Shown here piece by piece: positions 1-7,637 of a DNA stretch of 64,000 nucleotides. Source of the DNA: CAWUKT01 sp963923035 (lineage in GTDB: Bacteria; Bacteroidota; Bacteroidia; J057; JADKCL01). Position 1 is the stretch's first letter; each line of letters begins with the position of its first letter. The stretch spans positions 1-64,000 of the forward strand of contig CAWUKT010000017.1 of assembly GCA_963923035.1 (NCBI GenBank), written 5' to 3'. A program made the translations under genes and the position numbers. The notes beneath the pieces were generated by a model. The model was not told where the DNA came from. It searched no databases and was given only the letters and a program-made list of their open reading frames with translations.

Positions 1-239
1 TTTCCTTCGCTCGGCGGGTCAAAAATGGAATTTGGATGGCGAGGGTCGCCCCTGGAAGCGGAACCCGCAAGGTCGGCTCGAAAAAAATGCTTGCCACGAG
101 GGCGGCGCATTTTTTGTCGTCGCCTCGCTTGCTGGTTCCGCTGCCAGGAGCGGGGGTTGGGCCATCAAATTCAATTTTCACCCGCGTCGCTTCGGTGACG
201 CTCAACCGCAGAAATGTTATGAAACAATCGCCTAACCCT

Positions 240-351
240 CCTGACTCGCTGGCTGAACGGCTTGCCACGGCCCTTCGACTCGTCGAATCGCTGGCCTACG
301 CAGATGGCCCACTCGAATACCAACTTCTGTTGCGGGACCTCCGGCAGGTGC
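240..351. repeat. 112-bp direct repeat, copy A
   Basis: Starts with CCTGACTCGCTGGCTGAACG and ends with CCGGCAGGTGC. A second copy of exactly the same length lies at 683-794. The two differ by scattered substitutions and no indel is needed to align them. No terminal inverted repeat or target duplication was seen, so the mobile nature of the unit is unproven. Confidence 0.85.
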
Positions 352-412
352 TTGCCTCCGGCTGAACTTGGGGGCCAAGCCCCCCGCGCTCACCTTCGGT
401 GTCTTTGGGCAG

Positions 413-430
413 GCGCATTGCCTCATGCGC
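413..430. repeat. Hairpin GCGCAT-TGCCTC-ATGCGC
   Basis: Perfect 6-bp stem around the six-base loop TGCCTC. It is one of three hairpins in this region with the same loop and different stems. Confidence 0.6.
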
Positions 431-471
431 AGAGGGTAGCATTTTGTTAATAGCAAGTGGTCTGCCTTTTG

Positions 472-495
472 TTTGCGGATTGCCTCATCCGCAAA
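472..495. repeat. Hairpin TTTGCGGAT-TGCCTC-ATCCGCAAA
   Basis: Perfect 9-bp stem around the loop TGCCTC. The stem sequence is unrelated to that of the hairpin at 413-430 while the loop is identical, which is the pattern expected if the folded structure is conserved. Confidence 0.65.
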
Positions 496-682
496 TAGCA
501 GCTCATCTGCTCAGCGTAGGACACATCTACGATTTGCGGGTTGGATGCACCTTCGGTGCGCGGGGGCCTTGGCTGGGTTCAGCCGGGCGCACCGGCCGGC
601 GGTCCCGCCGGTCTGCGGACCGGGGCGTCGTTCGTCGTCGGGGTCGGCTCTGTTTCAGCATTTTACCGGTTTCGCTTTCCTT

Positions 683-794
683 CCTGACTCGCTGGCTGAA
701 CGGCTTGCCACGACCCTTCGACTCGTTGAGTCGCTGGCCTACGCGCAAAGCCCGCTCGAATACCAACTTCTATTGCGGAATCTCCGGCAGGTGC
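683..794. repeat. 112-bp direct repeat, copy B
   Basis: Second copy of the unit at 240-351, same orientation and same length. Both copies keep an open frame with similar residues (a tract near SLAERLAT and one near LEYQLLLR). This could mean decayed coding sequence or a repeat that tolerates translation. Confidence 0.85.
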
Positions 795-820
795 CTCGCT
801 CACCTGCAGTGTGGTGGTAG

Positions 821-838
821 GTGCATTGCCTCATGCGC
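821..838. repeat. Hairpin GTGCAT-TGCCTC-ATGCGC
   Basis: Third hairpin with loop TGCCTC. The 6-bp stem pairs fully if one T-G wobble is allowed. It lies just after repeat copy B, as the hairpin at 413-430 lies just after copy A, so the larger repeated unit may include the hairpin. Confidence 0.55.
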
Positions 839-985
839 ATTGGGGGAGCAGCTTTTCTATTGCCCGAGTCCCCTGTTTTCCCGAATCCCTCTTTTCATTC
901 CGCTGCATTTCTCCAAGCCCTCCTCCGCCCGCTGCATTGGATAAAATTTTCCTAACTTGCGGCCTCTCAAAACCGATTTTCAGGT

Positions 986-1861
986 ATGATATATTCAATG
1001 ACGGGCTATGGCAGCGCTTCGCTGTCGAGCGATAATTACAAGGTGAGCGTTGAGCTCAAGTCGCTCAACAGTAAGTATATAGAGATCAATATGAAGCTGC
1101 CGCGGACTTATATGGAGCGGGAGATGACGTTGCGGAACCTGTTGACCCAGCGCTTGCAACGGGGCAAGATCAATGCGGTTTTGGATGTGGAGGTTCTGTC
1201 CCCGGACCGGCACCGGCTGCGGATCAATGAAGATCTGGTGCGGGCCTATTCGGAGCGGTTGGAGAAGTTGCGCGGGGATTTGGGGCTGGCGGCGTCGGTG
1301 GACCTGGAATACCTGTTGTCCTTGCCGGATGCGATTCAGAATGACCATGAAAGTGCGGATGCGGAGGAGTGGGGGTTGGTTGAACGGGCGTTTCGTGAGG
1401 CAGCCGAACGGTTGGTGGAGAGTCGGTCGAAGGAAGGGACGGCATTGGAAAGCGATTTGTCCAAGTGCCGGGGATTGATTGCGGACCATTTGGAGGAGGT
1501 GAAGGCGTTGTTGCCGCGGCGTTCGGCCCATATCCGGGAGCGGGTTCAAAATGCGATTCAGGAGATCAAGGACCGGGCCCAAATCGATGGCAATCGCTAC
1601 GAGCAGGAGTTGATCTACTATATTGAGAAGCTGGACATCAATGAGGAGGTGGTTCGGTTGGAGAAGCACCTGGAGTATTTTGATACGAGTCTGAAGGAAG
1701 CGCGGAGCAATGGGAAGAAATTGGGCTTTATTTCGCAGGAAATGGGCCGGGAAATCAATACGATTGGATCGAAGGCCAATGATGCGGGGATTCAGCAGAA
1801 TGTGGTGCGGATGAAGGAGGAATTGGAAAAAATCAAGGAGCAGGTTCTCAATATCGTCTAA
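986..1861 (+). CDS. yicC: YicC/YloC family endoribonuclease
   Basis: 291 residues, the usual size for the family. The N-terminus has the family hallmark MTGYGxA followed by the VELKSLNSKY segment, and the C-terminal half is rich in charged helices ending in the expected GREINTIGSKANDAG-type stretch. YicC proteins are endoribonucleases implicated in RNA turnover. The ATG at 986 gives the conserved N-terminus. nadD starts 4 nt after the stop, so the two genes are surely co-transcribed. In many Bacteroidota a guanylate kinase gene (gmk) sits between yicC and nadD; it is absent here. Confidence 0.95.
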   Translation: MIYSMTGYGSASLSSDNYKVSVELKSLNSKYIEINMKLPRTYMEREMTLRNLLTQRLQRGKINAVLDVEVLSPDRHRLRINEDLVRAYSERLEKLRGDLGLAASVDLEYLLSLPDAIQNDHESADAEEWGLVERAFREAAERLVESRSKEGTALESDLSKCRGLIADHLEEVKALLPRRSAHIRERVQNAIQEIKDRAQIDGNRYEQELIYYIEKLDINEEVVRLEKHLEYFDTSLKEARSNGKKLGFISQEMGREINTIGSKANDAGIQQNVVRMKEELEKIKEQVLNIV

Positions 1862-1865
1862 GGAT

Positions 1866-2444
1866 ATGAAAATCGGACTTTTCTTCGGCTCTTTCAATCC
1901 GGTCCATGTGGGCCATCTGATCATCGGTCAGGCGGTCCTAAACGAGACGGATTTGGAGCAAGTTTGGTTGGTGGTCACGCCTCAAAACCCTTTTAAGCAA
2001 AAGAAAAATCTCCTCGGCGAATACGATCGCTACCGCATGGTAGAGTTGGCGACGGAGGAAAATCCCCGCATGCAACCCAGCAATGTGGAGTTCATGCTGC
2101 CCAAGCCGAGTTATACGATCGACACGCTGTCGCACCTGGCCGAGACGATGCCGAGCTATGAGTTCTCGCTGATCATGGGCGAAGACAATCTCGCCCACTT
2201 TCATAAGTGGAAGAACTACGAAGCGATCCTCAAGTACTATCGGATCTTCTGTTATCCGCGCCTCGGCAGCGAGGACAATGGCCATTGGGAGCGCTATCCG
2301 CAGGTCCAGCGGTTTGAGTTGCCGTACCTGGACATTTCCGCGACGCGGATCCGTCGCCTGGTGGCAGAGGAGAAAGATGTGCGGTACATGGTGCCGGCGG
2401 GGGCGTATGAGTACCTGGTTCGGGAGCGTTTTTACGCGGATTAG
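1866..2444 (+). CDS. nadD: Nicotinate-nucleotide adenylyltransferase
   Basis: 192 residues. Transfers AMP from ATP to nicotinate mononucleotide in NAD biosynthesis. The nucleotidyltransferase motif GSFNPVHVGH is at residues 8-17, and the C-terminal ISATRIR signature (ISSTxxR type) lies about 30-35 residues from the end. It follows yicC by 4 nt. Its TAG stop (2442-2444) overlaps the TAA stop of the convergent minus-strand gene (2441-2443), leaving no room for a terminator between the two. Confidence 0.95.
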   Translation: MKIGLFFGSFNPVHVGHLIIGQAVLNETDLEQVWLVVTPQNPFKQKKNLLGEYDRYRMVELATEENPRMQPSNVEFMLPKPSYTIDTLSHLAETMPSYEFSLIMGEDNLAHFHKWKNYEAILKYYRIFCYPRLGSEDNGHWERYPQVQRFELPYLDISATRIRRLVAEEKDVRYMVPAGAYEYLVRERFYAD

Positions 2445-3460
2445 GGGACGGTACGTCGGAGGACGTTGACGGAGCAGCGGAGGGCGCCTTTCCCGGAGGG
2501 GGAAAATTGATAAGGGAAAAAAATGATCTTTTCTCCGAAATCATCTTTAAAGCAATCCCGAAGTTCGTTTTTGATTAAGTCCTCATCGGTTCCTGAAGAA
2601 TAATCAGGATCATCTATGATCGTATATCTAGGAATGAATATTCGATTAAAGTGAGCTGTGCATTCTACGAGGCAATTATTAAAGGACAGGGGAAGTATTT
2701 TTTCCTTGTTTATTACCAGGCCGGTTGGAAGTCGTTTGATTCGGAAGGGTTGCCCTTCAATCTGGCATAAATTCCTTGCAATAGAATCCAGAGCCCTTTC
2801 CAAGCTGTCAATAAATTTGGATTCGAGCTCTTGGAGATTATCATCGGACTTAAGTTCATCCAAATAACTCTCTTCTCTGTAAATCCACGACGTATTCATT
2901 GAAGCCACGTACAAAGTAGTTTGGTTATTGACGGTAGGACCTGGAGTTACAAATAGATCAATATGGAAAAAGGGTTGGAAGGAATAAGAGTACCGAGAAT
3001 TGTGGGATGTATTGCCTCCATTCAATATGGCTGAATATTCCTTCCACCAAGTGCTGCCTCCTCCACCTAATTTTAAAGGAAGGGTAATGATTGGAATAGA
3101 AGTCCCAATTTCAAAAATATTTCCTTTTGGGGCTGTGACAATTTTTTGGAGCTTATCCTTGAATATTTGGGCAGCAGTATTAGAATAGGTTTGATTCCGT
3201 GACTGAGGGGGGCAGATAGAGTCTTTCCCAATCAATATTCCGTTTGGGGTAGCAATGATATCTCCTCCTACCAGCGGAAGACTTGTAGATTGGATATGAT
3301 AGCCTTGGTGATCTGAAATCAATTCAGCAAGATTGCGAATGGCTATGCTGGGCTGGTTCCACGATTCGAGGAGAAGAGGAATTGATTGTTTCAGGCTGTT
3401 GATTAATTCAGTGCCTTCTTCTTGCAACACTACAAAGTGATCCCTGAGCCAGATACTCAA
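2441..3460 (-). CDS. Peptidylarginine deiminase-like (guanidino-modifying enzyme fold) catalytic region
   Basis: 339 residues read from a TTG at 3460. Motifs in order match the guanidino-modifying enzyme superfamily: WLRD (Asp7, the place of the substrate-binding Asp in PAD WMQD), GGD at 65-67, FHID at 165-168 (catalytic His166 and Asp168), and RCSVNVLRR near the C-terminus with Cys329 where PADs have HCGTNVRR. Spacing His to Cys (163) is close to that of human PAD4 (174). The first WxRD motif falls right at the start of the ORF, whereas known members have further residues of the catalytic domain before it, so the true N-terminus must lie upstream. Upstream in the same frame, 27 codons away, is a TAA and then another ORF. 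The DNA is AT-rich except for the last 20 or so codons. Function is inferred; activity depends on how the stop is dealt with. Confidence 0.65.
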   Translation of the reverse strand: MSIWLRDHFVVLQEEGTELINSLKQSIPLLLESWNQPSIAIRNLAELISDHQGYHIQSTSLPLVGGDIIATPNGILIGKDSICPPQSRNQTYSNTAAQIFKDKLQKIVTAPKGNIFEIGTSIPIITLPLKLGGGGSTWWKEYSAILNGGNTSHNSRYSYSFQPFFHIDLFVTPGPTVNNQTTLYVASMNTSWIYREESYLDELKSDDNLQELESKFIDSLERALDSIARNLCQIEGQPFRIKRLPTGLVINKEKILPLSFNNCLVECTAHFNRIFIPRYTIIDDPDYSSGTDEDLIKNELRDCFKDDFGEKIIFFPYQFSPSGKGALRCSVNVLRRTVP

Positions 3461-3541
3461 GGAGTTCCATGAATCTTCCTCCGAAAGTTCTTGGAGCCAT
3501 TGTTCAAAATTAAAACTATTGAGGAATCCTTGGATAGCTTG

Positions 3542-4150
3542 TTACTCAAGATTTGAGACTTCAGATTCCCCTTTTAAACTTTGCAGCACATTCTTAAATA
3601 TCGCTGTGAGGTAGGAATCAATTGGAATGGAGTAGGAAATGAAAAAGGAACTTGGGTGGGACGGATTTTTGAGCTCCTCTTCTAATAAATTTCCCAATCT
3701 ATCCCAGTCTACATCGGGATCTTGGGATGATTGAAGCAATTCAATATAGCTAGGAAGGGATTTCTCAGTAATAGAAGTTCCCGGAACTTCGCTCTTGAAA
3801 ATATCCAATAAACGTTTTTCAAGGTATAACAGTTCGAGTTCTTCTTGGAACTTAAAGTGTTCATCGTCCCTTGGGGGTTCTTCTGATTCATCGGTTTCAA
3901 GTTGAATATCCCCTTGGTCTAAATTTAAAACTGAGATTAGTTGAAGAACCACCTCTTCTGTTTTCTGTCGTCGTGTTTCGTTTCCCTTAAGTTCACCTTT
4001 GGGTTTAACGAACAGGACCCTGACGTTGACCTCAAGTTCAAGATATTTACTGCTAAATGCATTCTGAATATCTTCCTCACTGAAGCCTCGGTTATAGGCG
4101 ATGAGGATTTCCGTAATCAAGCCTTCCGAATGGGAAAGGATCTTATTCAT
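3542..4150 (-). CDS. Hypothetical protein, in frame with the PAD-like ORF
   Basis: 202 residues from an ATG at 4150. No family recognised. The protein is acidic, with a helical, Glu-rich middle (residues 85-140). Its TAA stop (3542-3544) is in exactly the same frame as the following PAD-like ORF, and the 27 codons between stop and the next usable start contain no ATG in frame. The simplest reading is that this is the middle part of one larger protein split by nonsense codons; the alternative is a small separate gene translated together with its neighbour. AT-rich like the rest of this cluster. Confidence 0.5.
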   Translation of the reverse strand: MNKILSHSEGLITEILIAYNRGFSEEDIQNAFSSKYLELEVNVRVLFVKPKGELKGNETRRQKTEEVVLQLISVLNLDQGDIQLETDESEEPPRDDEHFKFQEELELLYLEKRLLDIFKSEVPGTSITEKSLPSYIELLQSSQDPDVDWDRLGNLLEEELKNPSHPSSFFISYSIPIDSYLTAIFKNVLQSLKGESEVSNLE

Positions 4151-4180
4151 GTTGTCAGTAAAATTTTTTCGATGAGAGGT

Positions 4181-4672
4181 TTACCACCCTGGGTGATCAG
4201 CATAGCAGCTGTAATCTGAATAGGGAAGACCTTGAGAGGAAAAACCTCGCTTGGCGTAAATAAATATCTGGTTGCGGTTGGTTCTTCTCTTGAATGCAAC
4301 TTCGTGTCGATGAAGGAAAATTTGCCATCGGGTAAAATTATACTGTGGACTTTGAAGGCAATCTCTGAGGTCTCCTATACCTATTCCATTGGAACCATTG
4401 AAAGCAAATCCCCGACCTGAACCGCTTGGCTCATTGAAAACGGTTAAATCTTCCCGAAAATAATCTGCGAATAAGGTTGCCGCGGGAGCAATTTCATACT
4501 GGTTGTTGGAAACCTCTACAGTGAGATAGCTGCTTGCAGGTACAGGAACACAGGTCATGATTCTACCATCACTCATGCGAAGGACACACAAATACTTCCA
4601 ATCCTTGGAAAACTCCAGCCGATAGTTGGCAACTTCGTAATTCATAACACACTTCTTTAATTGGTTGATCAC
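4181..4672 (-). CDS. Hypothetical protein, first ORF of the split cluster
   Basis: 163 residues from 4672 (or 154 from the ATG at 4645, which gives MNYEVANYRLEF). Beta-rich in appearance; no family recognised. It ends in a TAA (4181-4183) that is in frame with the next ORF, whose ATG follows after 10 codons. All three ORFs from 4672 to 2441 thus share one frame spanning 744 codons, close to the length of a complete PAD (about 660 residues, with N-terminal beta domains before the catalytic domain). Whether this ORF is the N-terminal domain of such a protein is inference. Confidence 0.5.
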   Translation of the reverse strand: MINQLKKCVMNYEVANYRLEFSKDWKYLCVLRMSDGRIMTCVPVPASSYLTVEVSNNQYEIAPAATLFADYFREDLTVFNEPSGSGRGFAFNGSNGIGIGDLRDCLQSPQYNFTRWQIFLHRHEVAFKRRTNRNQIFIYAKRGFSSQGLPYSDYSCYADHPGW

Positions 4673-4799
4673 AGTCCAGGCGAACTGCCGAGAGCTTCTT
4701 GGTCGAGCCCCTCATTAATTTAACAAAACATTCCGCATCCGTTACACCCACCCCTCCAATCCGGTCATTTTCCCTATTTTCCCCCAAACCAACCCTCCC

Positions 4800-6326
4800 A
4801 TGAAGCCGTCCACCGACCTCTTCGACCTCATCCAGTCCCTCTCGCCCACCGAGAAGCGTTATTTCCACCGCTCCAGCGGTGTCCACGTCAAAGGCGGAGA
4901 AAACAACTACCTCCGCCTGTTCCACGCCATTGACGAGCAAGGCACCTACGACGAGGAGGCCCTCAGGGACCGCTTCCGCGGCGAAAAGTTCATCCAGCGG
5001 TTGCCCTCCGAGAAGAACTACCTCTTCCGCGCCATCCTCAAGGCCATGCGCCAGTACCGCGCCGAGAATTCCGTTGCCATCCAGATCAAAGACCTGCTCC
5101 TGGATGCGGCATTCCTCGAAGACCGGGGATTGTACCGGCCGGGGCAGAAGATGCTCGCAAAGGCGCGCAAATTGGCGGAGCAGTACGAGCAGTGGCCCGA
5201 ACTGATCGAAGTCTTGTTCCGGGAAAAGCGGCTGCTGTTGCAGATGGGGAAGCAGGGGATGGAAGAGGAATTGGAGGAAAAGGAAGAGGAATTGGAGGAA
5301 AAGATTGAAGCAACCGAGATGGCGATGGGAGCTTACCATGGAGAAATCCGCAACCACGATGTGTATTACCAACTGTTCATGCGGGCGCGGATGCAGTACC
5401 AGACCCAAGAGAAGGCATCTTCCGCGGAATTGGAGCAGATTTTGAAGGCGGCGAATCCCCCCGAAGAAACTTCCCCCGATGCCTTTTTTGTCCAGCTCAA
5501 ATACCTCCACGCCCAGGCCTTCCACGCCCAATTGGTCGGTGAATCCGGCGACGCCTATACCCATTTCGTGGCGGCGGCGCAGCTTTGGGAGAGCCGCCCC
5601 GACCTCAAAAAGGCCTTTCTGACCCGGGCCATGGGGAACCTCGCCAATGTCCTGTCCCTGTGTCACCAAACCGGAAAGTATGGTGAAATGCGGCATTGGT
5701 TGGAGGAGTTGAAGCAGTGGAAGCCGGGAAATTGGGATGAGGAAGGCGAATGGGGGCAAAACCAGCTCTTCTTCGAATCGCTGTACTTCATGTCCGTGGG
5801 TGACCTGACAGGGTTAAAAGCCCACGAGCAAGCGGTGGAGGCCCTGATGGAACGCTTTCACGCCAAGATTCCCCGTGGCCGGCGGGCAGCGTTGTACTAC
5901 AACCTGATGTCGGCCCATTTTTGCACCGAAAACCCCGCCCGGGCCAGCCACTGGGCCAATGCCATAATGGACGGCCAACTCGGAGACCAGCGCCAGGACA
6001 TCCAGATCGCGGCCCGCTTGTTTCTGCTCGTCATGTACGCCGAGCGCGAAGACCACAGCCTGGTGGAATCCGTCAGCCACTCCCTGACCCGCTCCCGCCG
6101 CCGCCGGAAGGTCGTGCTGCCATTGGAAAAGCCCTTGCTGGAATTTGCGAAGGGGAGTTTGAAGGGAGAGAACCGTGAAAAAGGGCAACGAAAGCTGGTC
6201 AAACGACTGGAAAATGAAGCCATTCCCAAAGGAGCCATCGGGCGGGCCGAACTCCTCGCATGGGCCCAGGCCCGATTGTCCCAAAAGTCCATTCCCGAGG
6301 TCCTTCACCTCAAAATGGAGGCCTGA
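4800..6326 (+). CDS. Conserved hypothetical helical (TPR-like) protein
   Basis: 508 residues, almost wholly helical, with no signal peptide or membrane segment, so probably cytoplasmic. The opening (LFDLIQSLSPTEKRYF) is typical of a family found in Saprospiria and Chitinophagia whose role is unknown. A Glu/Lys coiled coil is visible at about residues 150-175. The rest looks like repeated helix pairs of the TPR/SEL1 kind, suggesting a protein-protein interaction scaffold. It stands alone between the AT-rich cluster and rpsT. Confidence 0.75.
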   Translation: MKPSTDLFDLIQSLSPTEKRYFHRSSGVHVKGGENNYLRLFHAIDEQGTYDEEALRDRFRGEKFIQRLPSEKNYLFRAILKAMRQYRAENSVAIQIKDLLLDAAFLEDRGLYRPGQKMLAKARKLAEQYEQWPELIEVLFREKRLLLQMGKQGMEEELEEKEEELEEKIEATEMAMGAYHGEIRNHDVYYQLFMRARMQYQTQEKASSAELEQILKAANPPEETSPDAFFVQLKYLHAQAFHAQLVGESGDAYTHFVAAAQLWESRPDLKKAFLTRAMGNLANVLSLCHQTGKYGEMRHWLEELKQWKPGNWDEEGEWGQNQLFFESLYFMSVGDLTGLKAHEQAVEALMERFHAKIPRGRRAALYYNLMSAHFCTENPARASHWANAIMDGQLGDQRQDIQIAARLFLLVMYAEREDHSLVESVSHSLTRSRRRRKVVLPLEKPLLEFAKGSLKGENREKGQRKLVKRLENEAIPKGAIGRAELLAWAQARLSQKSIPEVLHLKMEA

Positions 6327-6462
6327 GCCCCACCCACGCCCCATAGAAAAGCATAGCAATGCTCAGATAAATTTCGTATAATGAAGATTCCCAAAAGTGA
6401 ATCAGCCTGTGGCATTCATTCGACGGGACCCCCACAGAGAAGCTCCTTATTCTTTTTGAATA

Positions 6463-6502
6463 GCAAAAACGCCCCGAATCGGTAGATCGTGGGCGTTTCT
6501 GC
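6463..6502 (-). terminator. Probable bidirectional terminator
   Basis: Arms AAACGCCC (6467-6474) and GGGCGTTT (6491-6498) pair perfectly with a 16-base loop. Read on the minus strand the stem is followed by TTTTTGC. It can end transcripts from the convergent gene ending at 6326 or catch read-through from rpsT. Confidence 0.55.
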
Positions 6503-6549
6503 TTTGTGAGAGTTGGAAACAGGACATCTCGCCCCACCCCAAATGACAA

Positions 6550-6580
6550 AAGCCGACCGGTGATGGCCAGCTTTCGGCTT
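6550..6580 (-). terminator. rpsT terminator
   Basis: Arms AAGCCGA and TCGGCTT form a 7-bp stem; on the minus strand the stem runs into TTTTGTCATTT. It starts 18 nt after the rpsT stop codon. Confidence 0.7.
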
Positions 6581-6597
6581 AGATTTTCGGAGAAGGA

Positions 6598-6855
6598 TTA
6601 ACCTTCGAGCGACGCGACGTGCTTGGCCAAGCTGCTCTTGATCCGGGCAGCCCGATTCTTGTGCCAGAGATTGCTCTTCACACACTTGTCGACCATCGAG
6701 TAGGTCTTGGGAAGCAGCGCCTCCGCGTCAGATTTCTTTTCAGCCGAACGAACCCGCTTAATAAAGGTACGGGTGGTAGACATACGGTAACGGTTGCGCA
6801 GACGCCGGACGGCATTCTGACGGATACGCTTTTTTGCACCTGGGTTATTGGCCAT
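6598..6855 (-). CDS. rpsT: 30S ribosomal protein S20
   Basis: 85 residues, the normal size. Highly basic, starting MANNPGAKKRIRQN and containing the Arg-rich helix RRLRNRYR typical of S20, which binds 16S rRNA in the small subunit body. The frame stays open upstream, but the ATG at 6855 gives the conserved N-terminus and follows a clear promoter by about 40 nt. It is a single-gene unit with its own promoter and terminator. Confidence 0.96.
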   Translation of the reverse strand: MANNPGAKKRIRQNAVRRLRNRYRMSTTRTFIKRVRSAEKKSDAEALLPKTYSMVDKCVKSNLWHKNRAARIKSSLAKHVASLEG

Positions 6856-6901
6856 ATCTATATAAAGATAATGATGTTCTATTCTAAATTTTACAGGAGT
6901 G

Positions 6902-6932
6902 CAAATATACGATTCATTTTGATTTCCCCAAA
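6902..6932 (-). promoter_or_regulatory. rpsT promoter, Bacteroidota sigma-A type
   Basis: On the minus strand TTTG (6929-6932) is followed after exactly 19 nt by TATATTTG (6902-6909). This matches the Bacteroidota consensus TTTG/TTG at -33 and TAnnTTTG at -7 with a 19-21 nt spacer. The predicted RNA start is about 40 nt before the rpsT ATG. Confidence 0.8.
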
Positions 6933-7127
6933 GCAATTTTACAACCTGAATCCTGTGGGCAAACCAACTCAGAGAACGTTTTTTCCTAAAAATAAGGGGT
7001 TTGGGAGGATGAGGGCGGTTCCCAAATGATCTGGGACCGGATGCTCCCTACTCGCTGTCTCCTTTCTTCCCGCGAAAGGAGACGAGCTCAGACAGGCCGG
7101 ATCGCCTCCTACCGCGACGCAGACGAC

Positions 7128-7628
7128 TCAATTCATCAGCAAATAGGGCTTCCAATCGTCGCTGACCTTCCCGTTGAAGTCCCGGAGGTACATGATAAAG
7201 CTCGGACGAAACGGCTTGTGGGACATCGCCATTTCCGCCTCCTCGGGAGTGCGGTCTCCCTTTTCCGTATTGCAGCGCTGACAGGCCGTGGCGAGGTTGT
7301 GCCAGGAGTCGCGACCGCCCTTGGAGCGGGGAATCACATGGTCAATGGTGAGCTTTTTGCGGCTTCCACAGTACACACACTTGTAACCATCCCGTTTGAA
7401 GATGTTTTGGCGGCTCAGGGCCACCTTCTTGTACGGCAGGGTGATGTACCGATTGAGGCGGATGATGGAAGGGTAAGGGTAGTTTGCGCCGATGGACCGC
7501 ATCATTTTGGACTTGCGGTCACAGACCAATTCCGCTTTGTTGAGGTAAACAAGAACAAAGGCTCTTTCTGCGGTGCAGATGCTGATTGCCTGATAATCCT
7601 GATTCAGAACCAATACTTTAGAACCCAT
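7128..7628 (-). CDS. HNH endonuclease family protein
   Basis: 166 residues. Zinc-binding CxxC pairs at 84/87 and 116/119 flank the HNH core: DH at 96-97 and N at 111. The compact form with an approximately 75-residue N-terminal extension is very common, often single copy, in Bacteroidota chromosomes, and there is no sign of a restriction partner or phage gene nearby. Its cellular role is not established. It starts 9 nt after the stop of the NlpC/P60 gene and is probably co-transcribed with it. Confidence 0.9.
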   Translation of the reverse strand: MGSKVLVLNQDYQAISICTAERAFVLVYLNKAELVCDRKSKMMRSIGANYPYPSIIRLNRYITLPYKKVALSRQNIFKRDGYKCVYCGSRKKLTIDHVIPRSKGGRDSWHNLATACQRCNTEKGDRTPEEAEMAMSHKPFRPSFIMYLRDFNGKVSDDWKPYLLMN

Positions 7629-7637
7629 AGCATTAAT

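Larger units (their letters stand above)
1..985. other. Repeat-bearing non-coding region
   Basis: No convincing gene lies here. The open frames are short, lack family resemblance and overlap on both strands. The region contains two diverged copies of a 112-bp sequence, three small hairpins that share the loop TGCCTC, and two short hairpins built on CACC-TTC-GGTG near 391 and 548. It reads as an island of short dispersed repeats upstream of yicC. The sequence continues off the left edge, so what lies before it is unknown. Confidence 0.6.

Noticed and set aside
399..944. 181-codon frame in the repeat region
   Set aside because: It spans hairpins and repeat copy B, has overlapping frames on both strands and no homology or start signal.
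995..1924. 309-codon minus-strand frame opposite yicC
   Set aside because: Shadow of yicC, with a composition (Leu, Gln, Arg, Pro) typical of antisense translation.
4569..5759. 396-codon minus-strand frame opposite the helical protein gene
   Set aside because: Antisense of the 4800-6326 gene, without recognisable protein features; the plus-strand gene has a family-typical N-terminus.
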